This document shows positions 20,871 through 34,955 of a DNA stretch of 64,000 nt, piece by piece. The position numbers and the translations under genes were made by a program. The first letter of the stretch is position 1, and every line of letters starts with the position of its first letter. The DNA comes from Smittia aterrima (Eukaryota; Arthropoda; Insecta; Diptera; Chironomidae): NCBI GenBank assembly GCA_033063855.1, contig CP093831.1:5828001-5892000 (forward strand), in the 5' to 3' direction. The notes beneath the pieces are model-generated. The model was not told the DNA's origin. It searched no databases and saw only the letters and a program-made list of their open reading frames with translations.

Positions 20871-23800
20871 ATGGATCGAGTCGGTAAACTAATGGATAAT
20901 GTTCTAAATGTGGACTTCGAGATGTCGTTCTCTGATATTTCTGTTTACCGGCCTGATTTGGAGGACATGAAAGTGAAGAAGTTTCAAAATGAAATGTCAG
21001 ATTTCTTCTCATCATTGACAACAGAATCTAAAGAAGCAGCACTTCTGATGTATATTGCGAAGTGTAATAAGACAAACTTAAGTCAATTAACGATGTTGCT
21101 AGACACTTTAGATATTCTAGTGAAGAATAACGTTTTATCGGCTCGCGTCGTTTGTGAACAAATTTTGGCGACAGAGAAACTCGATTATAAACATGAACTC
21201 TTCTTCGTCGAATGTTTCAAACTAATCAAAAGACTCATTGGCGGAGTCGACTACAAAGGTGTCCGAGAAATAATGAAGGGATGTCGTGAAAAGGCAAACA
21301 GTTTTCCAAACGAATTATCAACAAGTTGTATGCCGCAGATGAACAGTGTTTGTGACGTCTTGAAGTACATTTTTGATAGAAATGCGTGTCTATTACCAGC
21401 TTATTTCATAATAACAGAGCTTCAGAAGCCAGAAAACTCAGAAGTTCATTGGGTGAGTCGAATAATTTCAAAGTCTTTGGGCAAAAGACTAATTTCTTGT
21501 ATTTAGAAAATTTCAAATTTGACTGCAAACTTCATCGAAGAGTTCGTGAACTTAGCTCAGATGCTGACAATAATTGGACACTCGTCGATGTATCCTATTC
21601 TGGAACCAGCGTCAGCTTCCGGATATGGAGAAACAAGTAACCCTTGGCGACTAGATCCGAATACGTTAAAGTTCACCACACTTAAAGGAAATCTCCCATA
21701 TGACTCTGACCTGACACAACCGCAAATCGGTTTGTTGCGTTATGTTTTGCAACAACTCTACAGTAAAGAAATGGTTTGTTCGATGCTGAATCTTCAGAAA
21801 GAACGTTCAGCGGTCTTAGAAGAACAAATAGTGTGGGTTATTATTCTCGCAATGGAAAGAAGTGAACAAGACCCATCAAATGATTTCAAAGCAGATCCAA
21901 ATGACTCCACTCCAACTCACAATCAGTGGTTGTGGCTTCATCTGTCATCTCAACTAATCTACTTCGTTCTCTTTCAATGCGCTGCTTTCCCGAACATCGT
22001 GAACGCTTTACATGAAAAGCTGACAACAATGAACTTAAGAAAAGGAAGAAACGATTTGATGTGGTCGCTTCTGCAATATATCAGCGGTAGCATCCAACGA
22101 AATGCTCTATCAAATTTCCTTCCCATTCTGAAGCTCTACGATATTTTGTACGACGAGAAGGAACCATTGCCTGTTCCCGATGTGAAGCATCCATCGAGTA
22201 CTAAGAAAATTGCAGCGACGTGTATTTACATTCATCTATTGAAAAAGGCACAGCTTGAAAATTTAACAATGAGACCGATTCCAATCGCTCTCAAGAAACA
22301 TTATGAGTTCCTGCAGCATTTGTCATCGTCTCCAAATCAAAATTTTGGCGTTGGTGAAGATTATATGGTGATGTTGCTGTGCAATGCCTATTCAACGAAT
22401 CAAGAACATTTTTCTCGTCCAATGGGCGCTCTCATTGACACCATTTCCATGCAAAACAAGCCGTCTACGCAAACAACCCAACAGCCGCCGCAACCAGCTC
22501 AAGCTCCAATTTCAATGGTCGTCTTGGACTCATTAACTGTTCACAGTAAAATGAGCGTGATTCATTGCATCGTTAATAACATGATGAAGCAAGCGGAAAC
22601 GAAGAGCACGATGCCTAACATGCCACCAAGCATTTCTCCTGCTCTGGTCGAAACATATTCGAGGCTCTTAGTTTATACGGAGATTGAATCTTTAGGTATC
22701 AAGGGATTCTTAAGTCGATTGTTGCCGACCGTATGCAAATCGAATGCTTGGTCAATTCTCTATATTCTACTTGATATGTTCTCTCATAGATTGTTTCACA
22801 TTCAGGTAAAAAAATTATGCTTAGAATATAAAATAGACCAAATTTTAATTGGATTTCTGATAATGCAGGCACACTATCGAGCACAACTACTCACGCAGCT
22901 GCATACACTGTCACAAAACTCGCAAGTCAATCAAACTCAGCTTCATTTGTGCTTTGAGTCGACGGCTCTTCGTTTGCTAACTGGACTTGGATCTGCTGAA
23001 TTTCAATTTCAACTTTCGCGTTTCCTGACAGATCCAAAAAATTTAGCTTCAATGGTTTCGGCTGACAACGAAGAACTCAACCGCGTTTTAATTTTGACAT
23101 TGTCGCGATCCTTAGTCGTCACGGGCATGGAAAACGAGACGACAAATGGCAACCTTCCGTATTTGATGGATTTGCTTCAGGTCGTCATGAAAAATACTCC
23201 GCACAACTGGTCATCTCACACCAAGCAGAGCTTCCCAAAAGTTCTCGTTGAATTTTACGCAAATCACCCAATTGTTCCGGAGGACAAACAACAGCTGAAA
23301 AAAATTATCGAAGAAGAGTACCGCAATTGGGCATCGATGAATAATGAAAACGACATCATATGTCACTTTAGCCAAACATCAACATTCCTCTGCGTTCTCT
23401 TCAGAATAATTTTGGAAACTGGTGAACCGAATGCTTGCGTTTTTAAAATTCTCGAGCGAATTAATGCGAGAAACTTCTCGTGTAACTTGAGAAAGCTTTG
23501 CGACTATTTGCTCTTCGAAGTGGCAATTTCAAAACAAATTCCAAAGCTTATCGATTGTGTCAACGACATGATATGGAAGTACAATGTTGTTTCGATTGAT
23601 CGCCTCATTCTTTGCTTAGCTCTGCGAACGCCAGAACCCAATCAACAAATGCAGGTTTTACTCATACAGCTTTTGCTGATCAAACCGTCGCAGTTCCGAG
23701 ATCGAGTAATGAAATTTGTTGAGAAAAATTCTCCGGATTATTGGAAGCAAACAAATTATAATGAAAAGCATCTTGCGTTTCAAAAGGAGTTCCCGGAAAA

Positions 23801-25355
23801 GTTTGTTCCGACTGACGACTATTATTTAACCTTCTTTGGAAACGTGTGCTTACGATTTTTGCCGGTTCTTGACATCGTCATACATCGCTTTTTGGAAATG
23901 TCCCTCGACGCCGTTTGGCAATCCCTTGAGTCTGTTGTTAAAACTCTTGCGTCATTGTATAAATTCCATGATCGACCAATTACTTATCTTTACAACACAC
24001 TCTTCTATTACGAACAAAAGCTCCGCTCACGTCCCGCTTTGAAACGTTTGCTCGTTGGATCTATTATCAGTTCGTTAAAGGATATTCGTGAAAAAAATTG
24101 GGCGCTAACCGAACAATATCAAATCTACATCACGCCAGACGACTCGCCCGGAACAATGAATCAAAGCCCATCGCAAACACCAATCAAGTGGAATCCGGAT
24201 TTAAATTATTACATGGGACTCGTGAAGAGATTAATTGAAAGTAAGTTGATTAAATATTTTGAGAGCAAAAAACCTTTTTCTCTTAAAGTTTCATCATAAA
24301 ACTTAAATATTTAAAACGTTTTATGTGATTCAATTATAACTTTTTTTTATCTTCCTCAGCAATCGACGGTAAAAACGTTTTTCCCAACGTTGACTGGCGC
24401 TTCAATGAGTTCCCCAACCCACCCACTCACGCTCTTTATGTGACCTGTGTGGAGCTACTCGGACTGCCCTCAGTGCCGCAATCTGTTGCGAACTATATTA
24501 TTGATGTTGCAATTAAGGGACGAGTCGTCATCACACAACATGTACACAGCTGGATTAACTCAATCGGACTCATCATGTCTGCTCTTCCCGAGCCGTATTG
24601 GAACGTGATTTACGATCGTTTGGAGGAAATAATCAAGCAGCCTCAAATGACTGATTGGACTTATCGTCAATCTCCATTCGACATGTTTAGCTACAACACC
24701 GTTCATCAAGCTTTCCTCGAACCTAAATTCGTGATGGTCTTAGCTATCTCCCACTCGATATTCCATCACTTCAACATCGGTCAGACTGCCAAAATGGTCA
24801 ACTACATAAAAGACAAGTTGATCCCGCACATTAAGACAGAATACCAGTTGATCTATTTGCATCATGTACTAGGACCCTTTCTGCAAAGACTCGACACAAA
24901 GGACCGAATTGAAATTACAAAGATTTTTTACGAGCTTTTGGAGTTGATCGACAAGAATAATTTACAAAAGAATGAGCCGCTGAAGTATATGGATCCGATT
25001 TGCGATATGCTTTATCACATGTAAGACTTTCTCTTTAATTCTGAAAACTTGAATTTAGGTTGTTTGTGAATCAATTTGATTGTTAAATGGAATCAGAAAC
25101 ATTCAACCTTGTAACGTTCAATTTGATTCAATTATATTTTTTTTTATCTTTCTCAGCAAGTACATGTTTGTTGGAGATTCCATGAAAGCAGATCTCGAGC
25201 CTATTATCCGTCGTTTATCAAGTCCGCTCCGACTTCGCTTGCGATTTATTACGAGGCTTACTGTGGAGGATGTAAAAGCCGAAAAGATCAATGAACTAAG
25301 CGCTACGAAGATTCAGAGTCAACCAATGGCGCAGCAGAAAATAAATAGAATTTAA
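20871..25355 (+). CDS. MED23: Mediator of RNA polymerase II transcription subunit 23
   Basis: Tail-module subunit of the Mediator complex, which links activators (in animals, for example, Elk1-type factors and adipogenic signals) to RNA polymerase II in the nucleus. Five exons, 20871-21452, 21507-22805, 22869-24240, 24360-25020 and 25157-25355, give 1370 residues; human MED23 has 1368. The protein is helical-repeat throughout. Segments recognisable from human MED23 include EEEYRNWASMNNENDIICHF, KYNVVSIDRLILCLALR, YFGNVCLRFLPV-like (FFGNVCLRFLPVLDIVIHRF), DWRFNEFPNP, YMDPICDMLYHM and LRLRFITRL. The start at 20871 (MDRVGKLMDNVLNVDF) is preferred to an in-frame ATG at 20787, whose extension looks like leader sequence. 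Introns are 54, 63, 119 and 136 nt; the 63-nt intron is open in frame. Introns 3 and 4 share nearly the same 3' end. A poly(A) signal lies at 25427-25432. Confidence 0.97.
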
Positions 25356-28300
25356 GTTTTTCTTGTAACTTTTTTTTTGTGTGGATAAGTTTTAGTTTTG
25401 GAAGAAGAGTAGATTAATATAAATTTAATAAATTTTTATTAAACTTATTTTCTCTTTTTCTTTTTTATTAAAACAAAGTTTCTTCGCTTTTGCAGAAACG
25501 CCATATTTACAGAAATTTAATGAAAACTCAGCTCAATGTCAAACTTTACCCTTACAGCGTAAAGGGAAACCGCAATCTCAATAATGAAAATTATAGTTCA
25601 TTTATTACATTGCATAGATTTTCAATGAATTTTCCAATCTGACTGATGACATTATTAAATGACAAGTTCATAAATTATATCAACTTCGAGAGTCGTTCGT
25701 TTACGAAAGGTTTTAAATATTCATGTAATTTACGAATTGGTCATAAGCCTCAATTAAAATTTTGTAAAATTCAAAATGTTTGCCGTAAAGCTTTCAACAT
25801 AATCCAAGCTCGACCAGAGAAAAAAAATTCTAGAAGTTATGTGTCCATGAAAATTAAATTATTTAATGAAAAATTTATTCTGTGGCTTGTTGATTGATCT
25901 GGTCAAAAGTTCAGAGTGTGAAAGGTATGCTCGAAAGTTCTCAAAGTGAACAATTTGTAACTCCCAAACGTCCGCATTAAACATTTTACAAATTTCTAAT
26001 ATTTCCTCGCATATTCTCGCTCTGACGAGTGAGTTATGGGATTTTTATGTTGATTTTTATTACATCTTATGATCCTAAGGAGAGTTTTATAAACAACAAT
26101 TTTACGAGCGGAAACAGAGGTTGAGTTGATTTTAAATAATATTCCACAGGTGCTTGAATAAACATTTCGCTTAATTAAAGCTCGCAACTTCTTGGCAACC
26201 ATTTCATGAAGGAAAAAAATTCAATTGCTCATCAAACTTTTTAAATCAAATAAGATTTAATGCTTCATTTCAGAATGGCTCGGACCTAAAGGTTCCGCTT
26301 CAATATGCTAGCGTCGTTAAAAGCAAAGGACTCGCTTAAATACTTGAAACATTTTTCGCCCTTTTGTTTGCTCTCTTGAAATAATTTATTTTTCATTAAA
26401 ATGTTCTCTCTTCAACCCTTCATAAAGCTCATTGAACGTAAAGCGAAGATTGTGAAACCTTTCATTAATATTGAACAACGTGAATAAGATTTGCAAGAGG
26501 ATACAAAGACTATTCATCAAGAAAGAGCAATAAGGATCTCTTGTGCATTCTGAAAACGGGCAATCGACGACTTATTCCTTCGAAGAAATTTTAAGATCGA
26601 ACCCTTTTCAGTTCATTGAAAACATCTTCAACTTCAATAATTAATGTCGACGATATTAAACTTTTCAAAGTAAATTATTTCCGGCAATAACATTTAATGT
26701 CATTTACGAATATGCTGGCTTCACATGACATTGATACGAGAAAACAGGAAATTCAATCAATGACACAAAACATTTAGTTCATGAAACATGAAACCGAAGA
26801 ATGTTTCCTAACGATAGCTCAATAGAAATTATATCATTGGCGAAGTGTTTCACGCATTAATTCCCATGAATGGATATGATTATTGGAATTATTTAATGGT
26901 CGAGGTGTTTGCGGAGATTCCTTTCATGAAATTGTTTGTGGCTCTCCAAAAATATTTTCAACAATCAATCATCGTCGTTTGAGACTTAAATTTAAACGAA
27001 ATGAGAACCGAGATAAGGTAAACTTCCCAGAAGGCCAAACATTTTTGTTCGACGATTCATTAGCTTCCCTGTCTCAACCGTCAAAACAAATAAAATTGAA
27101 TGTCTGATTTCTGAAAATTTGTTTGGTGAAAAGTTTCTTTCCTTCCGAGAACAGGAGAATGTATTTTTTTTAAGATAAATCTTCATTGATTTTTCTATTT
27201 TCGAAATGCTTTCATGGAAGGTCTGCAGAGTATTTAATTTAATTTATTAATTAAGGATAGCTTTAGGAACCGAGCGTCGTTCTTTTCGACTTTCATCATA
27301 AAACGTCCAAAGACGTCCAAAGTTACGGGAGCTCGAGTGAAAAGATAAACTTTAGATCGTTGAGCTTGAATCCTAAAACTGTAAAAAAGCTTTTTTTGTT
27401 AATGACTTTGACCGGAGTTCCCCGATGCGAGTTTCGAAAGTTCTAAATTGATTTGCGAGATTGTGTTGTGAAAAGCGGATAAAAGTGCAATAAAAACTTT
27501 TTCCGACAATGAAAACACATTTAAACATCGTTTTCTCCCATGAGTTAGTTCATTTCTCGCCTCCGATGCAAAGTGACTCAAAGTGTTTGTGGTGCAAAGC
27601 AAACGAATAGAAAAAATGTTAACAAAATCGAATTTATCGAAAGGTTTTTTATTCGCTTATCTCGAGTCAGCTTGACGCTGAATAAAATATCGGAAAAAGA
27701 CTTCCGGTCTCTCCACTCGCCGTCAGTTTATTTTTCTTCTTTATCCTTTCTCTCACCTTCTTCTAAGCACTCAATCAGCGTGAAACTTTTCAATTTGCAT
27801 AACATTTGCTGTGAAAAATATTAAACACATAAGGTTGCGAAACTTTGTACGTACAATTTGCGTTGGAGGGAGATGGGAAATTCACTTTCTTTTATTACCG
27901 CTGCTTGCATGCTGTTCATTGCGTCAGAATAGGAATTCGCATACGCTGCTGATTCGAGTTCAATTTCTTTTTTATTGCCTCTTCCGTTTAATATCAAATG
28001 ATGGTGAAATTTTGATGAATTCCTCGCTATTTGTATTCATAGATTCAAATTTTTTATGATCGTCAAAGTCAGAATAAATAATTTCACTAAATTTTCCGAA
28101 TTTTATTGTTCGCTCGTCGTGCAAGTCGAGAATGATTGTAAGGCTTTATAATGCTCGAGAGAGTTATTCAATTCAAGATAGCGAGAAAAGATGTTTATAC
28201 CTTCTCCTACATAACGAAGTAACAAATTCATTAAACGATTTCCAGGGAATAATTTATTGGATTTTATTCGCAGCTGCTTTTCTCGATTTTCTCTTGCACT

Positions 28301-31300
28301 AGTTTCTCTTCTCAGAAAGAACTATGAGATCAAATAGTTTTCTTCTTTTAGAAGCAATGCAATCACAAGGAAAGATTTTTCTCAGGAAAATTAATGAAAA
28401 TATTCAATCAAGTAAGGACTCGAAAGGAAACCTAAACCATGATGTAAGTTTTCTCAGGTAGCTTCTTCCAACTTTTCCGGTGAACGAGCGCTGAGGCTGC
28501 ATTTGCATAATTTAATGAAGAATGAAATTGCTCTTGGTGTTCATGAAGCTCAAAAATGTTCGTAAAATGTTTTAGATGAGCAGAGGGAAGAAGGTGAGGT
28601 ATAAATATCCAGATATCCGGGAATGATCATAATTCAATTTTCTAAAGTCATAAAGGTCATAAAGAAGAAGGGAACTTCCAATAAAAACAGCTGGATTTGA
28701 AATGAACTAAGTTCTCCATCTTTTGCTTTTACGAGATTAAAACAAAGGACGAGAATTTCATCATTCGAAGAGGGCGTCGGTCCGCTTAAACTTTTGCAGA
28801 GGGACTCGAAAAGTTTTTATTTTTTGGGTTTCGAGGGACAAGGAAGTTTATTGCGGAGTGAAGTTGTTGAAACAGTTTTCATGTCAGACTAATGACAACT
28901 TTTTCCATTTTTCTAGTTTTAATTGCTTTGAAGACATTCTCCACTAATTGTTTGAAGAGGAATTGCATTCATTCGAGGATTTAGATCTCGTCCTCGTTCT
29001 TTAATCTTTTACTAGTTAACAGCAAAACCATTTACCGAGTTGTCGGGTTTCATTCTCATGTTCGGTCTTCTTCCTCTACTACTGCTTCATTTAACTCTAC
29101 CAGGTGCAGAAGAAATGAATTAAATATCCAGTGAGAATCCTTCACGTCTTTCAATCTTCCGGACTCGAGAGGGAAAAAAACAAATCTCCTCCATTTAAAC
29201 TCGTTTATTTTGAACTGTTTGCGGTCTGCACGTTTAATGAGCTTTTCGAGCTCTTTTTCTGCTAATCTTAGGTGTTTAGTCTGCGTCAAACCATCATGGA
29301 TCAACTAGAAAAAGCTTTTAATTAGCAACCACTATGCTCCAGATAAATGCTTCTCTGCAATTTTAATTTACTGATGCATCTCGTACTCATGGCAAAAGCT
29401 TTGGAGTGACTGATTACAAAAACAGTGAGTTTGATGTTTATAAAAAACGTTGACTGCGATCCACATGAATACAAAGTCTCATGTTGACTCTCAATCACAA
29501 ACATTCTCCACTGCGAGAGATTAAAGTTAAATATTTTATGTCGAAAACAAAATTTATGGTAATTTGGGTCTAGACTTTGTTTTATACTTTTTTTATGAGG
29601 CTCTGCAATTCAAAACATTTTACTCACAAGCTTTATTTTATGTTATGCAAAGTTAGTTAGATGCAGATATTATTAAATCTGATTTAGAATCTCCTTTGAA
29701 GCGTTCACATGAAATGTTTTTCAACAAATCTTCTTAGTTTTAAAGCAGCACGATTCTTCAAGAGTTAAAAATAGTTTCTCACGTGATAAATCTGGTTCGC
29801 AGCTGTTGTCTAGACTCTAAGACAGTTCATGTAGTGAAGAGTAGGTGTTTTAGATTTAATCCCATCAAGTCTGTTGATGAAGCTAAAGCTTGTAAATTAA
29901 TTGATCAAAGTAGAAACAAAGTCTTTCATAAAATTGAATTGAATTCATCACAACATTCTCATAAGAAATTCTCAGAATAAAAATTTATAATTAATTGGTT
30001 TCTGATAAAAAGGAAAAACGTCAAAAGAGAAAAATCGTTATTCCAGAGAATATTTCTTTGTGGGTTCTTTAAAGAACAAACATTTATCATAGTTTTCTGG
30101 ATTCTCTCGAGAAATATCGAATTGGCGGTCCCTTCCAGAGTTGGCTGAATACCAATTCCTTCCTTTTCCTTTAAAGGTTACGCCAAGAGAAAATATGTTT
30201 CTCCGAGCATCGACGATAAATTCACTTTCAGAAGTTAAAGTTCCTTCTTAAAGTATTCAGAGAAGTGTTTTGCTTTGATCCTTGATTCAAAAACAGAATC
30301 CTTTAAAAAGTCGTTCTTAAATTCTGGAGTACGCAAGTTTAAAATTAAATCAGCGTATGCTCACGAGTTGTAAAAGTTGAAAAGGAAGTCTTTGAGGAAT
30401 CGAGTGTTTTCTTGTTGCTTACTTTGAATAATCGTATTCGCTGACAAGTTCGTTCCACGTTTCAAATCACGGAGAGATTCTCAAAAGTGTTCTGTCGTCT
30501 CATATATAAAAGTAAACATTTGCATCATTGAGGCAAATTTGTTTGTAAACATAATCCGAAGTATCTCAAATGTCAGTTTCTAATTATTCACTTCTCTGAT
30601 TTGCTCATATTTCTGACTCGTCGTGCAATTTCGAAAAGGCCAAGTATTTATTAAGCAAAAGCTTCAATTGCTTGGAGATAATCGCAATAACTTTTCCCAC
30701 AACTCTGGCTCTTTGCAATCGTAAAATTGACATGAGTTTGCTTCCACAATATTTTCTCACACAAAAAATCTCCGAAGTGTGATAAGAATTTTGCCTTGGG
30801 ATCAACTGAAGTGATTTATTCGTAGACGTATTCATTGACTCTTTCAATCCTGCTCATGTAACTCGAAATACTTTGAAGCCGATTCTCTACTATGACAACC
30901 AAAAGTTGTTTGAAAAGTAATCAAAGTTAAAAGCATACTTCTCTCAGAGAAGTTATTTACCAAAATGCGCTTTTTGAAAATATATTTCTGTCGTCTAATT
31001 ATTTTGTAGATGAAACCATAAGATCTCAATAATTCTATTTAGTTATGCGTAATGGAAAAAGTTTGATATTTATAATTATTCGAATGAAAATTTGAAAACT
31101 TATTCATTGTCGTGTAAAATTTATTTTCATTTAAAGTGAAATTCAACTTTAAAGTTTCAGATTTCATAATTTTTTTAAATTGAAAGCTCAAACATTTCTC
31201 GATATCATTGAACAATGTGTCGAACAAGCATGAACTTAGATCATTTGTTTTATGAAGGGCACTGCTTGTTCCAATAATGTCAAATAATAATTTATCGCTT

Positions 31301-31979
31301 TGTTTTTATTGCCTTGATTTGCAGAACAAGTGAAACTATTTAATCGTTGAAGGGAAATATGAGAGAGATTCTGAAAATTGATAGATCGAAATTTATATTA
31401 TTGTTGCAAATTGTGACATTTATTTAGCATCGCAAACATGAAACGTCATGGGTTTTATATGTTGCAATATTTCATATGAAAAAAATTCTTCTTGTTGTTC
31501 ACTGTCCTAGCAACATTGTAAATTAACTCAATTGAAGTTACATTCAATCGAATCATAGGAATTGATTTTTAATCTACTGCAAAAATTATTCTTGTCAGAA
31601 AAAATGAAATATGTGAGAGAGATAGTTGTAATTATCAACAATTTGGTTACGAATAAATTAACCACTAATTGACTTTGCATTTATAACGAACGAAATGAGT
31701 TTGTCGAGTAGTTTTTCCTCTCATTTTACATTTTCAGTTTCACCAGGAAAACCGTAAATTTTTTTAAATTAATTTGAGATCAGTTGAAAATCTCATGAAA
31801 TTTAATCTCAGAGAAATCAGTTCAAAAAAAGTTTCTCATGAAAAAAATCAACACTTCCATTATCCATAAGCCACATGAGAGGTAAATTGGATATTCAATT
31901 ATCGGATCCAATTTAAAATTTAATTAAAGGCTGTTTGTTACATGACAGAGTTCACTGCAACAAAGTGAGCAAAAAGTTT
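25356..31979. other. Large intergenic region, no gene seen
   Basis: About 6.6 kb after the MED23 3' end. Frames of 60-90 codons occur on both strands but none shows a domain, signal peptide plus processing sites, or paired splice sites. TATA-like strings occur (for example about 28601 and 30503) without following coding sequence. No tandem repeat or transposon ends were recognised. Confidence 0.5.
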
Positions 31980-33294
31980 TTAGTGAAAAAATTTTATTCT
32001 CGGATTCCTGCAAGTGTCTTTATAAAACCAGTCCTTGATGTTCTCATAAGTTTGTCGTTTTGTATGGAAATTTGGCTCATTGAGCTTGAGACAGATATCG
32101 CACAGCTCCATATCAGCTTTCGAAGTAATCGCGTAGTATTTTTTCCACCAGAAATATTTGATATACTCGCGTGGATTGTCACCAAGGTATTTCAAATATT
32201 TTGCGAGTTGTTCAGCTGTTTCGAAGCTTTCAACGTCGATGTATGACTTTGGTGGAAGAAATCGTGAAACGTCGGCGCCTGAATAAATCACTGGGATCAC
32301 GTAACTCTTGATGGTGTTGTAAAGCTTCTCAGTAAGGTAATCGATGCACAACGTGTTCTCGAAAGAAAAATAAAATTGGTAAGTCGTGTTAAGCATTTCA
32401 TCGCATTCTATGGAATTTCTGCTGCAAGAGTAATTCCCACATTTTCCGTAAACATCAACTGAAATGAATTTCTGAAGTTCCACAACCAACTCGTCTCGAT
32501 GTGAAAACACGTTGCAATGCGACACAAACCACGCAGCTGTCTTTTGTTTATTTTCTACGATTTTTAATATCTCGTTATCTGCATGAGATTTTATGAGAAA
32601 AACTTCTGACGAACATTTTTTAATTTTTATACTCACCAAAGAAATCGTTGTCAGGTTCTCTCCATGGCACATCAATGGACGGTGCTATTACTCTTCCAGT
32701 CGACAGATCAACAGCTGAGCCATAAAACCATTTGATATCAGAATCCAATCGATATGTCATAGTGAGATTGTAAAAACTGTGATCTGCATTCATATCACGC
32801 TTGATTTCTCCTGGAGATCTGCAAACCGAGAAAGAGATTTGCATCAAAATTTCAATGAAAATTTTAGTCAACACATACTCCATTGTTGCCATGATGTAAA
32901 CTTGATCCGGTCTCCTTGTTTTAGGAAGTTCCAAACCTAACCACGACTCAGCGGCATGGAATATGATCGCATCGTAGTCGTGAGAGTTGTCGAGTAACTT
33001 TTTGTTTGTTGTGAAAACGCAATTTGTCTTCGGACAATTGACTGCTGTCAGGTATTCCTCGCCTATTTGCTCAGATTTCATTCCCCAGTGCGGGACATCA
33101 AAAAACTTTGTCCAAAAAAGAATATGTTTCTTGCCTTCGTGGTCTCCCTCGACTTCCAAAAACTCAAACAACATCTGGTATCGTAAAGTCGACGAATAGA
33201 GTCTTAGCTTGTATATTGTGCTAAATATAATAACAGAAGCGATGATTCCTATCAAAAACAACACAAACTTCATTTTAATTCTTGTTCTTTTCAT
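31980..33294 (-). CDS. Alpha-1,3-fucosyltransferase (GT10 family)
   Basis: Golgi type II membrane enzyme that transfers fucose from GDP-fucose to GlcNAc of N-glycans or other glycans. Three exons, 33294-32879, 32818-32637 and 32578-31980, give 398 residues with introns of 60 and 58 nt. Residues about 8-27 (MKFVLFLIGIIASVIIFSTI) form the signal anchor. Then come YIMATMESPGEIKRD and LTMTYRLDSDIKWFYGS in the acceptor domain, and the GDP-fucose domain with FSFENTLCIDYLTEKLYN, VIPVIYSGADVSRFLPPKSY and YFWWKKYY. These are the hallmark GT10 motifs. Of the Drosophila members, FucTC/FucTD-type sequences are the closest in feel, so core alpha-1,3 activity (FucTA type) should not be assumed. Two Mets (residues 1 and 8) could serve as the start. 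Confidence 0.92.
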
Positions 33295-34955
33295 GTTAAC
33301 AATATAATTTCGACTGAACTACTTAACGTCCATATCGCTCGATAAGCAAACACGATGCGCCTGTATTTCGTGATATGTGATAAGATAAACAAGAAAGTGT
33401 TTCTTGTCTGAGAACCTTATCCGTGACTAATCATAATCATTTCAATACAACATCAAACTCGAGTTAAGTTTTATTTCACAACGGCAACACTATTGCTTTG
33501 GAATGAAAATAAATAGCATTCACTTTCCATTGGATTTCACCGTAAATGTTCAGAAGAATTCACCTCCTTTCGAACCTTTTCTCGCCTCGACGCAAATCGA
33601 AGGCAATATGTGGGAAAATAAATGAGTCGCATTTCGACCATGAATGGGAAATGGTTTTTCTTCTCATTCGGACAGTTTTCACTTCAGCTCTTTGGCGAGT
33701 TAAGTCACGTCCCAAACGCACAAACTTAGATCGGTGTTGCAAAGCGAGTCAGTTCATTTCTTTCTAGCTTTAGTTCAGGGAGCCTTTTAACCCAAAATAT
33801 CTTTAGCTATGCGAAAAGATTCTTTCTTTTGAAAGCGGCAATCAATTTCTGAATTGTCATTGATTTTTATGTAACGGAACGCACCATGCGAGAGGCTGAA
33901 AGTTTCTTATTGAAACAAAGAACATGAGTCGCCACTTATTTTCCCTCTCGCCCTCTTCAAATTTACCTGCTTTGAGATGATTTGCGAGATGATTTCTTTT
34001 TTTCTCATCTTTCTATTCGACCAGCAAACCGTTCATAAAAGCAACATGGCTTGAATCAGCTGATTAAATTTTCTAGTTTCTTGATCGCTGGAAAATGTTT
34101 AAATTACACGCCATTAACTTTATTGCTTCGTTCGCTCCACTTCTTAATTTTCCTCTTTAAAAAAACATCGTCGAAATTGAATAAAATGCTCATAAAACAC
34201 ACCGTGCTCCTCGATAAACTCTCTTAGATTTGTGAGGGATGACAACGCAAAGGTAGTTCTTGCCCTAATAAAAGACTTCGAATTGGTAATTGAACGACTG
34301 AACGAGACTCGTACGTGAATCAATTCCATATTGGTTCTTTAACGACCATTAAACTTTTCCTCGAATCGTTTACGGATCCGTAGACTTATCCGCCGTTTTA
34401 TTACACGATACTTTGCTCTTAATCTCGCAATGAATGAGTTTTAAATGAATTTCAAATCTTTCGTCAGAAACTTTTTCGAATAATCAAAAGAATCAACAAA
34501 CTTTTCGTTGAAAGCTTCGCCAAAACAATTCCAATCGACAAATTAACGAACAAAGACAAATGATCCACACAAAAGAGTAATTTACTTTCATAAGCTGAAG
34601 TGATGAAATGACTTTCAATTAATTGTTATTTGAGAAATTTATTGATTCACGCTTCGATGTCAATCAGATCGGTTCTAGATGTGGTAATGGAAACTGTACG
34701 CTATGAAAGTTAATGAATGATAATTAACGAAACAATGACAATAAACGACAAAGTTATTCGACACCGAAGATGATAAATTAATTTAATATTGCTTATCATT
34801 GTCAATGAGTTAAAGGGAAGCAGAAGAAAAAGCTTTAAACAAACTAATGGCGCCAACGACTCTCGCTAATTCATTTTGCATGGAATTACAATTTTATGGC
34901 GAAACAAAACAAATGAACTAAAAATCAATGACACCCATAGAGCGAGTTAGAATAA
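33295..34955. other. Intergenic, no gene seen
   Basis: Upstream flank of the fucosyltransferase and DNA up to the edge of the GPCR-derived pseudogene. Short antiparallel frames at 33546-33767 overlap each other and have no motif. No repeats were recognised. Confidence 0.5.

Noticed and set aside
31935..32246. 103-codon plus-strand frame
   Set aside because: It is antisense to the fucosyltransferase catalytic domain on the minus strand.
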